Assembly (NCBI RefSeq): GCF_000725625.1
Contig: NZ_JOHS01000073.1
Coordinates: forward strand, 1-24,463
Direction: 5' to 3'
Length of the DNA: 24,463 nt
Source: Streptomyces sp. NRRL F-6676
GTDB lineage: Bacteria > Actinomycetota > Actinomycetes > Streptomycetales > Streptomycetaceae
Below the pieces are notes generated by a model that was not told the DNA's origin, ran no database searches, and saw only the letters and a list, made by a program, of their open reading frames with translations. This document shows, one piece after another, positions 8,075 to 14,672 of this stretch. The position numbers were made by a program, and so were the translations under genes. The first letter of the stretch is position 1, and the number at the start of each line of letters is the position of its first letter.

Positions 8075-8103
8075 GGGCCCGCTTCCCTCGGGGAAGCGGG
8101 CCC
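8075..8103. terminator. Strong hairpin between sdhB and the convergent TM2 gene
   Basis: Arms GGGCCCGCTTCCC (8075-8087) and GGGAAGCGGGCCC (8091-8103) are perfectly complementary over 13 bp around a three-base loop. It lies 38 bases after sdhB and 47 bases past the stop of the convergent gene at 8150-8413, so it can serve both directions. No U-tract follows on either strand. Confidence 0.8.
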
Positions 8104-8149
8104 TGCGGCGTGCCGGGGGGTGGGAGGGCACCCCCCTGACCGGAACCGG

Positions 8150-8413
8150 TCAGCCGCGCAGGACTCGGCCCTGGGCGTCCGTGCGGGTGTTGCTGGTGAG
8201 GAAGATGATGCCGTCGATCAGGGCCCAGAAGCCCAGGCCGCCGCAGGTGAGGAGCTGGGCGATGCCGACGCCCACGGAGCCGACGTAGAAGCGTCCGATG
8301 CCGAGCGTGCCCAGGAAGAGCTGGAGGATGCCGGCGACGATCTTCGACTTGTCGGAGTAGGGACGGCCCTGGGGGTCGAACCCGTAGGGGGCGTCAGGGG
8401 TGGGGACGGTCAT
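8150..8413 (-). CDS. TM2-domain membrane protein, short form
   Basis: This 87-aa protein has a short N-terminus (PYGFDPQGRPYSDKS), then a TM2 domain: SKIVAGILQLFLGTLGIGRFYVGSVGVGIAQLLTCGG, a turn, and FWALIDGIIFLTS. The two helices, the GRFY motif in the loop and the terminal polar tail are typical. TM2 proteins are widespread and their molecular role in bacteria is unknown. The ATG at 8413 has CAGGAG upstream. It is a close paralogue of the product at 9098-9544; even the DNA around YSDKSKIVAG is nearly identical, which suggests duplication. It has its own 242-bp leader region after the DUF2752 gene, so it may be transcribed separately. Confidence 0.88.
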   Translation of the reverse strand: MTVPTPDAPYGFDPQGRPYSDKSKIVAGILQLFLGTLGIGRFYVGSVGVGIAQLLTCGGLGFWALIDGIIFLTSNTRTDAQGRVLRG

Positions 8414-8442
8414 GGTGTGGCTCCTGAATGACTGAAATGTGT

Positions 8443-8461
8443 CCGGAGCACATCGCTCCGG
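8443..8461 (-). promoter_or_regulatory. Leader hairpin upstream of the short TM2 gene
   Basis: CCGGAGC (8443-8449) and GCTCCGG (8455-8461) pair over 7 bp around a five-base loop, ending 29 bases before the ATG and just upstream of its ribosome site. The same leader (8414-8655) contains a 16-codon minus-strand open frame starting MTCAARPS; its ATG directly abuts a GGGGGG run. Whether either element is functional is unknown. No firm promoter was identified in the leader. Confidence 0.3.
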
Positions 8462-8655
8462 GCGCTTCAGGAGGGACCTGCGGCAGAGTTCGCCGAAGGT
8501 CGTGCAGCACACGTCATCCCCCCTGTGAGCAGGGAGCTTAGAGAGTCCGCTCACGCCCAGGGAGAGTAAACGGCCATTTGTAGTCATCCCGTGATCAAAC
8601 AATGACCAAGCGTCGGTCAAGGCCGAAACCTGACGGTGGGGCAACAAAGCTCCGC

Positions 8656-9105
8656 TCAGCGGATGTTGCGCGCCACGGTCCAGGCCACCGCGAGGGCGAG
8701 GATCAACACCTGGGTGCGCGGGCGCAGTTCGGGGCGCCAGCGGCGCCCCCGCAGCCCCTCCAGTGCCCAGCGGCCGAGCAGCACGAGGGCGAACGGCGCG
8801 GCGAGCAGCAGCATCCGGTTGTCGAGCCAGGCCTGCGCGAACTGCCCGTGCATCAGGTCGTACACCATGCGGGTGCCACCGCAGGCCGGGCAGAGCAGCC
8901 CGGTGACGAACCGGAAGGGGCAGCCCGGCAGGGCGTGCCCGGGTTCGTGCGGGTTCGTCCCGTAGAGGTACGCGGCGCCCGCCAGCCCCGCGGCGCCCAC
9001 CGCGAGCGGCGCCGCCTCGGGGCGGCGCAGCACGGGCGGCAGCCACCGGAGGGCCGGCCGGGGACCGGCCGGCATCCGTCCGGTGCGCGGGCCCGCGTCA
9101 GCCAC
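8656..9105 (-). CDS. DUF2752 membrane protein
   Basis: This 149-aa protein carries the DUF2752 signature: FVTGLLCPACGGTRMVYDLMHGQFAQAWLDN, with a CPxCGxTR motif followed by a helix. Hydrophobic segments lie before it (AAPLAVGAAGLAGAAYLYG) and after it (MLLLAAPFALVLLG and VLILALAVAWTVA). Function is unknown for the family. The GTG at 9105 lies inside the end of the upstream TM2 gene (8-bp overlap) with no strong ribosome site of its own, so it is probably translated by coupling. The two cysteines could bind metal or be redox active; that is inference. Confidence 0.85.
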   Translation of the reverse strand: MADAGPRTGRMPAGPRPALRWLPPVLRRPEAAPLAVGAAGLAGAAYLYGTNPHEPGHALPGCPFRFVTGLLCPACGGTRMVYDLMHGQFAQAWLDNRMLLLAAPFALVLLGRWALEGLRGRRWRPELRPRTQVLILALAVAWTVARNIR

Positions 9106-9544
9106 GCAGGATCCGTCCGTTGGAGTCCGTGGTGTTGTTGCTGGTGAGCAGCACGATGCCGTCGATCAGCGACCAGATGCCGAGGCCGCCGCAGGTGAGT
9201 AGCTGGGCGATGCCCAGACCCACGTGCCCGATGTAGAACCGGCCGATGCCGAGGTAGCCGAGGAAGATGCTGAGGACACCCGCGACGATCTTCGACTTGT
9301 CGGAGTACGGCCGCCCGTAGGGGTCGTAGCCGTAGGGGGCGTTGGGGTCGCCGCCGAAGGCACCGGGCGGCGGCACGGCGCCGCCCGCCGGGTAGCCGCC
9401 CGCCTGCGGGTAGCCGTACTGCGGCTGCTGGTAGGGACCGGCGCCGGGCGCGGCCCCGTAGGGGTTCTGTTCGCCCGAGTTCGGGTAGCCGTACCCCGGC
9501 GGCTGGTTCGGGGGCTGCGGCGGCTGGTTGGGCGGCTGGGTCAC
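9098..9544 (-). CDS. TM2-domain membrane protein with Pro/Gly/Tyr/Gln-rich N-terminus
   Basis: This 148-aa protein begins VTQPPNQPPQPPNQPPGYGYP, and the first 90 or so residues are a low-complexity, probably disordered, Pro/Gly/Tyr/Gln region. The TM2 domain follows: YSDKSKIVAGVLSIFLGYLGIGRFYIGHVGLGIAQLLTCGG, then a second helix (WSLIDGIVLLTS). The GTG at 9544 is chosen because AGGAG lies 8 bases upstream; an open frame runs 29 codons further but begins without a ribosome site. It heads a unit with the DUF2752 gene. Disordered cytoplasmic tails of this kind may recruit partners, but no partner is evident here. Confidence 0.88.
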   Translation of the reverse strand: MTQPPNQPPQPPNQPPGYGYPNSGEQNPYGAAPGAGPYQQPQYGYPQAGGYPAGGAVPPPGAFGGDPNAPYGYDPYGRPYSDKSKIVAGVLSIFLGYLGIGRFYIGHVGLGIAQLLTCGGLGIWSLIDGIVLLTSNNTTDSNGRILRG

Positions 9545-9691
9545 GGCGACCACTCCTGGCATCAGATGTGCATAAGTATGAGTGCAGGTCATCTTGCAGG
9601 AGAAACCCTCCCGAAGAGAAGTCGGGTCCACGTCTCGTCCGGGCGGGTGACCCCGCCGCCGGTGTGCACGGGTCCCGGGGAACCGGCCACC

Positions 9692-9697
9692 TAATCT
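9692..9697 (+). promoter_or_regulatory. -10 element TAATCT placed for a leaderless transcript
   Basis: TAATCT ends six bases before the ATG at 9704, so transcription would be expected to start at or beside the A of the start codon. The gene also lacks a Shine-Dalgarno sequence. No good -35 hexamer is visible. Confidence 0.5.
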
Positions 9698-9703
9698 GAT
9701 GGC

Positions 9704-10138
9704 ATGTCAGACGACGAGTCGTACGAGCTGCTCGGCTTCGACAACGTGCTGCTGTCCGTCGGGGACCTCGACGAGGCCGTGGCCTTCTACGAGGCGGCCG
9801 GCTTCCCGCTGCGGTTCCGGCTCGACGAGGCCGGGATCGCCCTGCTGGGCGTGGGCGGCGAGACCCCGGGGCTGCTCCTGCGGCACGAGGAGGGCCTCGG
9901 CCACCGGCCGCCGCCGTGGGCCGCGCCCCGCGTGTGGCTGGAGGTGCGCGACGCGCGCGTGACGGCGCGCACGCTGGCCGCCGCCGGAGTGCGCCCGCTG
10001 GACGAGCCGTTCGCCGTCGCCACGGGGTGGACGGTCGAGGCCGCCGATCCCTGGGGGAACGTCCTCGGCTTCACCGACTACACCAAGCGGCCCGAGCTGG
10101 GACGCACCGCGCAGCGCGGCACGGCCGCCGCGCGCTGA
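9704..10138 (+). CDS. VOC-superfamily (glyoxalase/dioxygenase-fold) protein
   Basis: This 144-aa single-module VOC protein begins with the beta-alpha unit NVLLSVGDLDEAVAFYEAAGFPLRFRLDEAGIALLGVGG and ends with ATGWTVEAADPWGNVLGFTDYTK, typical of glyoxalase, fosfomycin-resistance and bleomycin-resistance relatives. These proteins usually bind a metal with His/Glu side chains or sequester a ligand. The usual first metal His is not evident in the opening strand (NVLLSV), so a non-catalytic binding role is possible. Substrate unknown. The gene stands alone, divergent from the TM2 gene, and probably yields a leaderless message. Confidence 0.85.
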   Translation: MSDDESYELLGFDNVLLSVGDLDEAVAFYEAAGFPLRFRLDEAGIALLGVGGETPGLLLRHEEGLGHRPPPWAAPRVWLEVRDARVTARTLAAAGVRPLDEPFAVATGWTVEAADPWGNVLGFTDYTKRPELGRTAQRGTAAAR

Positions 10139-10194
10139 GGGCGCCCACCGGTCGCCGCACGCACCCCTCCCGTACGCCCCGGACCCACCTTCGC

Positions 10195-10208
10195 TTGAAC
10201 GTGTTCAA
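10195..10208. promoter_or_regulatory. Operator 1, TTGAACGTGTTCAA
   Basis: A 6-bp inverted repeat TTGAAC-GT-GTTCAA overlaps the likely -35 box of the operon at 10268. It is the near-twin of operator 2 (10240-10253), differing only in the central bases, with centres 45 bp apart. A TetR-family regulator encoded as the last gene of the same operon is the natural candidate to bind it. Confidence 0.75.
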
Positions 10209-10223
10209 AAACAGGTCTACAGT
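10195..10223 (+). promoter_or_regulatory. Promoter TTGAAC-n17-TACAGT for the membrane protein/DCC/TetR operon
   Basis: The hexamers TTGAAC (10195-10200) and TACAGT (10218-10223) are separated by 17 bases, the optimal spacing for a housekeeping (HrdB-type) promoter. Transcription should start near 10230, giving a leader of about 38 bases with AAGGGG before the ATG at 10268. The -35 box lies within operator 1, and operator 2 begins about 10 bases past the start point. Confidence 0.65.
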
Positions 10224-10239
10224 CATCCCCGACAGCGTT

Positions 10240-10253
10240 TTGAACGCGTTCAA
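10240..10253. promoter_or_regulatory. Operator 2, TTGAACGCGTTCAA (perfect palindrome)
   Basis: This 14-bp perfect palindrome sits between the expected transcription start and the ribosome site of the gene at 10268. With operator 1 it brackets the -10 region and start point, an arrangement suited to repression by blocking polymerase or by binding both sites. Confidence 0.75.
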
Positions 10254-10267
10254 GAAGGGGTGGGGAC

Positions 10268-10675
10268 ATGGACCTCACAGTCGTCGCTTACGTCATCTAT
10301 CTGGTGATCAGCATCGCCCTGACCATCTGGGTCGCCCGGACGCTGAGCCGCAACGGGCGGATCTTCCTCGCCGACGTGCTGCACGGGAACGAGAAGCTCG
10401 CCGACGCCGTCAACCACCTCCTGGTGGTCGGCTTCTACCTCGTCAACCTCGGCTTCGTCGCGCTGTACCTCAACGGCGACGGCACCGTCACCGACGCCCG
10501 CGGGGTCTTCGAGGCCCTGTCGACCAAACTCGGCGTGGTGCTGCTGGTCCTCGGCGTGATGCACCTGGGCAACGTGTACGTGCTCAGCCGGATCCGCCGG
10601 CGCGGGGCGATGGAGCGCGAGCAGTTCCCGCCGGTCCCGCCGCAGGGCTACGTCGCCCCGCCCGCCGGAGCGTGA
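10268..10675 (+). CDS. Small integral membrane protein, first gene of a TetR-controlled operon
   Basis: This 135-aa protein has three clear hydrophobic helices, at about 5-26 (VVAYVIYLVISIALTIWVA), 49-69 (LLVVGFYLVNLGFVALYL) and 87-108 (LGVVLLVLGVMHLGNVYVL). A Pro-rich cytoplasmic-looking tail, FPPVPPQGYVAPPAGA, follows. It has no cysteines or recognised motif. The ATG at 10268 follows AAGGGG. The DCC protein gene begins 4 bases after its stop. I recognise it only as a type seen in streptomycetes. Its place beside a thiol protein suggests a membrane-linked redox or quinone role, but that is speculation. Confidence 0.85.
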   Translation: MDLTVVAYVIYLVISIALTIWVARTLSRNGRIFLADVLHGNEKLADAVNHLLVVGFYLVNLGFVALYLNGDGTVTDARGVFEALSTKLGVVLLVLGVMHLGNVYVLSRIRRRGAMEREQFPPVPPQGYVAPPAGA

Positions 10676-10679
10676 CCCG

Positions 10680-11264
10680 ATGCGCACGCCGGACACGACG
10701 GCCGCCCCGGCCCTGCCCGCCGCGGCCCAGCGGCCCCCGGTCCGCCGGCTCACGGTCCTCTACGACGACCGGTGCGCCCTGTGCACCTTCGTCCGCGGCT
10801 GGCTCGGCCGGCAACGGCAGCTCGTCCCCCTGGACTTCGTCCCGGCGGGGTCCGGGGAGGCCCGGCGGCTGCTGCCGGGGCTGGACCGCGGGGCGACCAT
10901 GGAGGAGATCACCGTCGTCGGCGACGGCGGCCAGGTCTACCGGGGGGCCGCCGCCTGGATCGTCTGTCTGTGGGCACTGCGCGAACACCGCCGGCTCGCC
11001 CACCGGCTGTCCACCCCGGCGGGCCTGCGGGGGGCCCGCAGCGCGGTGCTCGCCGCCGCGAAGTGGCGGGAGACCGGCCGGGCCCGCACGGCGGCCGGCC
11101 GGCCCCGGCACTGGGGCGGCACCGCCTACGTCCGCCGGGACGGCTGGGTCTACGACCCGCGGGCCGGCTGGACCTACCGCGGCCCCGGCGCCGCACCCGC
11201 TCCTGCCCGTGCCCCTGTCCCTGCCCCGGGCACCTGCGACGACGGCACCTGCCCGACTGGCTAG
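10680..11264 (+). CDS. DCC-family (DUF393) thiol-disulfide oxidoreductase-like protein
   Basis: This 194-aa protein carries LTVLYDDRCALCTFVRGWL, the DxxCxxC signature of the DCC/DUF393 family, with Cys32 and Cys35. The family has a thioredoxin-like look and is annotated as a putative thiol oxidoreductase, without a proven substrate. The core runs to about residue 110 (AAWIVCLWALREHRRLAHRL). The tail is Arg/Pro/Ala rich and ends TCDDGTCPTG, adding two more cysteines, which is unusual enough to note. It is tightly spaced after the membrane protein gene. Its TAG stop is also the first three bases of the -10 box that I propose for the TetR gene. Confidence 0.82.
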   Translation: MRTPDTTAAPALPAAAQRPPVRRLTVLYDDRCALCTFVRGWLGRQRQLVPLDFVPAGSGEARRLLPGLDRGATMEEITVVGDGGQVYRGAAAWIVCLWALREHRRLAHRLSTPAGLRGARSAVLAAAKWRETGRARTAAGRPRHWGGTAYVRRDGWVYDPRAGWTYRGPGAAPAPARAPVPAPGTCDDGTCPTG

Positions 11265-11267
11265 GCT
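11262..11267 (+). promoter_or_regulatory. -10 element TAGGCT for internal leaderless transcription of the TetR gene
   Basis: TAGGCT ends seven bases before the GTG at 11275, and its TAG is the DCC gene's stop codon. A TetR message starting at the GTG would let some repressor be made when the main operon promoter is off. No -35 box is apparent. Confidence 0.4.
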
Positions 11268-11274
11268 CGACCCC

Positions 11275-12051
11275 GTGCCTGCGAAGAACGACCTCCCGGT
11301 GTCCAAGAGCGAGCAGACCCGTGCCCTGATCCTGGAGACCGCGATGCGGCTCTTCCAGGAGCGGGGGTACGACAAGACCACCATGCGGGCCATCGCCCAG
11401 GAGGCGGGGGTCTCCGTCGGGAACGCGTACTACTACTTCGCCGGCAAGGAACATCTGATCCAGGGCTTCTACGACCGGATCGCCGCCGAGCACCGGCAGG
11501 CGGTCCGGGAGGTCCTGGCCCGGGAGACGGAGTTGCACGCCCGGTTCGCCGGGGTGCTCAAGGCCTGGCTGGACGTGGCGGCCCCGTACCACGAGTTCGC
11601 GGTGCAGTTCTTCAAGAACGCGGCCGACCCGGACAGCCCGCTCAGCCCCTTCTCCGCCGAGTCGGAGCCCGCGCGCACGGAGGTCGTCGCCCTCCAGCGG
11701 GAGGTGCTGGCCGGCTCCCGGACCAAGGTGCCCGCCGACCTCGAGGACGTGCTCCCGGAGCTGATGTGGCTGGCCCAGATGGGGCTGGTGCTGTACTGGA
11801 TCTTCGACCGCACGGAGGGCAGCGAGCGCAGCTACCGGCTCGCCGAGCGCGGCGCCCGGCTCACCGCGCGCGGCGTGGTCCTCTCCCGCTTCCGCGTGCT
11901 GCGCCCCCTCGTCCACGAGGTGCACGAGCTGTTCACGGACTTCCTGCCGGGGATGACCCGGGCCATGCCGGACCCCGCCGCCAAGGGGCGACGGGGTCGC
12001 GGGCGCCCGGACTCCGGAGCGGACTCCGGAGCGGACCCGGGCAAGGGCTAG
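11275..12051 (+). CDS. TetR-family transcriptional regulator
   Basis: This 258-aa protein has an N-terminal TetR DNA-binding domain: SEQTRALILETAMRLFQERGYDKTTMRAIAQEAGVSVGNAYYYFAGKEHLI (about 12-62), with the helix-turn-helix at about 35-58. The C-terminal ligand domain begins near residue 65 and is long for the family. The tail includes a 12-bp tandem repeat in the DNA (12010-12033) that encodes DSGA twice. The GTG at 11275 is chosen for the -10 box directly upstream; a GTG at 11299 is an alternative. As last gene of the operon headed at 10268, it is the best candidate to bind the twin TTGAAC palindromes. The effector is unknown. Confidence 0.9.
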   Translation: MPAKNDLPVSKSEQTRALILETAMRLFQERGYDKTTMRAIAQEAGVSVGNAYYYFAGKEHLIQGFYDRIAAEHRQAVREVLARETELHARFAGVLKAWLDVAAPYHEFAVQFFKNAADPDSPLSPFSAESEPARTEVVALQREVLAGSRTKVPADLEDVLPELMWLAQMGLVLYWIFDRTEGSERSYRLAERGARLTARGVVLSRFRVLRPLVHEVHELFTDFLPGMTRAMPDPAAKGRRGRGRPDSGADSGADPGKG

Positions 12052-14522
12052 CCGAGCACGTCCACCTCGCCGGGCCGCAGCTCGACGTCGTGGACCAGCG
12101 GTTCGTCGCCCACGTCCACGCGCTGCGCCCGTGCGCCGTACGGGGACGCCGTCACCGTCAGCAGATATGTGCCCGGGGCCGGGGCGGAGACGATGAAGGA
12201 GCCGTCGGCCAGGGAGGTGACGCCGTCCAGCCGGCGTCCGCCGCCCGGCGAGAGCAGGGTGACCGCGGCGTCCTCGACGGGCCGGCCGTCCGCGTCCCGG
12301 ACGAAGCCGTGCACGGCCGTGTTCGCACCCGTACCGGCCGCACCCGCGCCCGCGTCCGCGGCACTCGCGCCCGCCGGAGCCGCCTCCGTGCCCACCGGCC
12401 CGTCCTCCGGCGGTTCCACCGCCATGTGCGGCAGCCGCTTGTCCAGCCAGGCCGGCAGCCACCAGTTGGAGCGGCCCAGCAGATGCATCGCCGCCGGCAC
12501 CAGCGCCGTCCGCAGGATGAACGCGTCGAGCGCGACCGCCGCCGCCAGTCCGACGCCCGCCATCGCCGCGTTCAGGTTGCCGCTGAGCACGAAGGCGACG
12601 AAGACGGAGACCATGATCAGGGCGGCGCTGTTGATGACCCGGCTGGTCTCGGCGAGGCCGACGCGGACCGCGCGGGCGTTGTCACGGGTGTGCACCCACT
12701 CCTCGTGCATCCGGCTGACCAGGAACACCTGGTAGTCCATGGAGAGCCCGAAGAGCAGCGACAGCATGATCAGCGGCAGGAAGGCGGTGATCGGCCCCTC
12801 CTTGCCCAGGCCGAGCAGGTCAAGACCCCAGCCCCACTGGAAGATCGCGACCAGGACGCCGAAGGACGCGGCGGCGGCGATCAGGTTCATCAGCGCGGCC
12901 GTCAGCGGGACGACGAGCGAGCGGAAGGCCAGCAGGAGCAGCAGGAAGCCGAGGGCGATGATGGTGGCGATGAAGAGGGGCAGCCGGTCGCCGGTGACGG
13001 TGGCGAAGTCCTTGGAGACCGCCGTGACCCCGCCGACGTGGGCGGTGACGCCGGTCTCGGGGATGACGTCGTCGCGCAGCCGGTCGATGAGCTGGGACGT
13101 CTCCTCCGACTGCGGTGACGTGGTCGGCACGACCTGGATGAGGCTCACGCCGTGCGCGGGCGGCAGGGCGGTGGCCCGGGCCACGCCGTCGGTGGCCTCG
13201 ATGTCCTTGAGGAGCGCGGTGCTGTCCCCGCCGCCGTCCACGACGACCTGGAGCGGGCCGTTGAAGCCGGGGCCGAAGCCCTCGGCGAGCAGGTCGTAGG
13301 CCTGGCGGGTGGTGGTCGTGGTGTCGTTGTTGCCCTGGTCGACCGTGCCGAGCCGCAGCGAGAGCACCGGCAGCGCGAGGACGGCCATGACCACGACGGC
13401 GAGGGCGGCGGTGCGCCGCGGACGCTTCTGCACCTGCGCCGACCAGCGGGCGGCGAGGCCGCTCGTGCGCTCCGGGCTGGTCTCCGGGCCCTGGGCGGCG
13501 AGCTTGCGGCGCTGCCTGCGGCTGAGCACCCGGGTGCCGAACACGCCGAGGAGCGCCGGGAGCAGCGTGATCGCGGCGAGGACGCTCAGCACGACGGTGA
13601 GGGTGGTGCCGATGACGACGCCGTCCAGGAACCGCAGATTGGTCACGAGCATGCCGGCGAGCGCGATGCACACCGTGCCGCCCGCGAAGAGCACCGCGCG
13701 GCCCGAGGTGTTGAGCGCGGTGACCGCGGCCTCCTCCGGGTCGAGCCCGCGCAGGATGCCGCGCCGGTGCCGGGTGACGATGAACAGCGCGTAGTCGATG
13801 CCGACGCCGAGGCCGATCAGCGAACCGAGCAGCGGGGCGAGGTCGGGGACGTTGGTGACATGGCTGATCAGCTGGATGCCGAAGTCGCCGATGCCGACGC
13901 CGAAGACGGCCACGCAGAGCGGCAGCACCATCGCGAGCAGCGAGCCGAAGGCGAGCCACAGCACGACGGCGGCGGCCGCGAGGCCGACGATCTCCGCCAG
14001 TCCGGTGCCGGCCTCCTCCGTGCTCGCGATCGCCTGACCGCCCAACTCCACCTGGAGGCCGTCCCGTTCGGCCCCCTGCGCGGTGTCGACGACGTCCTGC
14101 ACGAGATCCTTCGAGACGGCGGAGGCCTGCTCGGTGAAGGTGACCTGGGCGTAGGCGATCCGCCCGTCCTCGCTGATCTGCGTGGCGCCGCGCTCACCGG
14201 AGTACGGGCCGGAGACCTCGCCGACGCCGTCCATACCCGCGATCTTCTTCAGCGCGGGCTCGATGCGGGACTTCACGGCGGCGTCGGTGACCTTGCCGTC
14301 GTCGACCTTCCACACCACCGTGTCGGTGTCCCCCGAACTCTGCGGGAAGGCCTTCTCCATCAGGTCCAGCGCCCGTGTGGAGTCGGTGTCCGGCAGGGAG
14401 AACTCGTTCGCGTACGTGCTGCCGGCGTTGGTCGCCGCCGTCCCCACCCCTATGAGTGCCGCCAGCCACAGCAGCACCACCACCAGCCGGTGCCGGTAGC
14501 ACCAGCGTGCCAGTGTCGTCAT
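12048..14522 (-). CDS. MMPL-family RND exporter with C-terminal carboxypeptidase-regulatory-like domain
   Basis: This 824-aa protein has the two-fold RND layout: helix 1 (HRLVVVLLWLAALIGVGTA), a large extracytoplasmic loop, a helix bundle, a second loop and a second bundle. Asp243-Tyr244 (GVGIDYALF) and Asp596-Tyr597 (GLSMDYQVF) match the proton-relay Asp-Tyr pairs known in MmpL3. Such pumps export lipids, siderophores or hydrophobic drugs using the proton gradient. After the last helix, an acidic Ala/Gly linker leads to residues of about 736-824 (HGFVRDADGRPVEDAAVTLLS...DGSFIVSAPAPGTYLLTVTA), a beta-sandwich repeat of the carboxypeptidase regulatory-like type. The ATG at 14522 follows GAGGAG. 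It is divergent from the response regulator gene, suggesting control by that system. Confidence 0.92.
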   Translation of the reverse strand: MTTLARWCYRHRLVVVLLWLAALIGVGTAATNAGSTYANEFSLPDTDSTRALDLMEKAFPQSSGDTDTVVWKVDDGKVTDAAVKSRIEPALKKIAGMDGVGEVSGPYSGERGATQISEDGRIAYAQVTFTEQASAVSKDLVQDVVDTAQGAERDGLQVELGGQAIASTEEAGTGLAEIVGLAAAAVVLWLAFGSLLAMVLPLCVAVFGVGIGDFGIQLISHVTNVPDLAPLLGSLIGLGVGIDYALFIVTRHRRGILRGLDPEEAAVTALNTSGRAVLFAGGTVCIALAGMLVTNLRFLDGVVIGTTLTVVLSVLAAITLLPALLGVFGTRVLSRRQRRKLAAQGPETSPERTSGLAARWSAQVQKRPRRTAALAVVVMAVLALPVLSLRLGTVDQGNNDTTTTTRQAYDLLAEGFGPGFNGPLQVVVDGGGDSTALLKDIEATDGVARATALPPAHGVSLIQVVPTTSPQSEETSQLIDRLRDDVIPETGVTAHVGGVTAVSKDFATVTGDRLPLFIATIIALGFLLLLLAFRSLVVPLTAALMNLIAAAASFGVLVAIFQWGWGLDLLGLGKEGPITAFLPLIMLSLLFGLSMDYQVFLVSRMHEEWVHTRDNARAVRVGLAETSRVINSAALIMVSVFVAFVLSGNLNAAMAGVGLAAAVALDAFILRTALVPAAMHLLGRSNWWLPAWLDKRLPHMAVEPPEDGPVGTEAAPAGASAADAGAGAAGTGANTAVHGFVRDADGRPVEDAAVTLLSPGGGRRLDGVTSLADGSFIVSAPAPGTYLLTVTASPYGARAQRVDVGDEPLVHDVELRPGEVDVLG

Positions 14523-14610
14523 GTTTTCTCGCTCCTCGGTCAAGGTCCCCCGGTCCTGCGCCCTCAGCATTGGGGAGGGCACCGGTGCCGGAACATGGAG
14601 CCGGGCGCAC

Positions 14611-14628
14611 TCTCAAGGAACTCCAAAG
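14611..14628 (+). promoter_or_regulatory. Direct repeat TCAAGG/CCAAAG, possible response-regulator site
   Basis: TCAAGG (14613-14618) and CCAAAG (14623-14628) repeat with a 10-bp period, about one helical turn. This is the style of site bound by OmpR-family dimers. It is centred about 50 bases before the response regulator start, in the 150-bp spacer shared with the divergent MMPL gene. The repeat is short and imperfect, so the call is tentative. Confidence 0.35.
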
Positions 14629-14660
14629 CGGCGAGCGCCCCGGCGGCGGGGTGCGGTGCG

Positions 14661-14666
14661 GATACT
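14661..14666 (+). promoter_or_regulatory. -10 element GATACT for a leaderless response-regulator message
   Basis: GATACT ends six bases before the ATG at 14673, and no Shine-Dalgarno sequence is present. The same hexamer at the same spacing precedes the unrelated minus-strand gene starting at 18561. No -35 hexamer of good quality is visible; the direct repeat upstream could mark an activator site. Confidence 0.45.
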
Positions 14667-14672
14667 GGGGCC

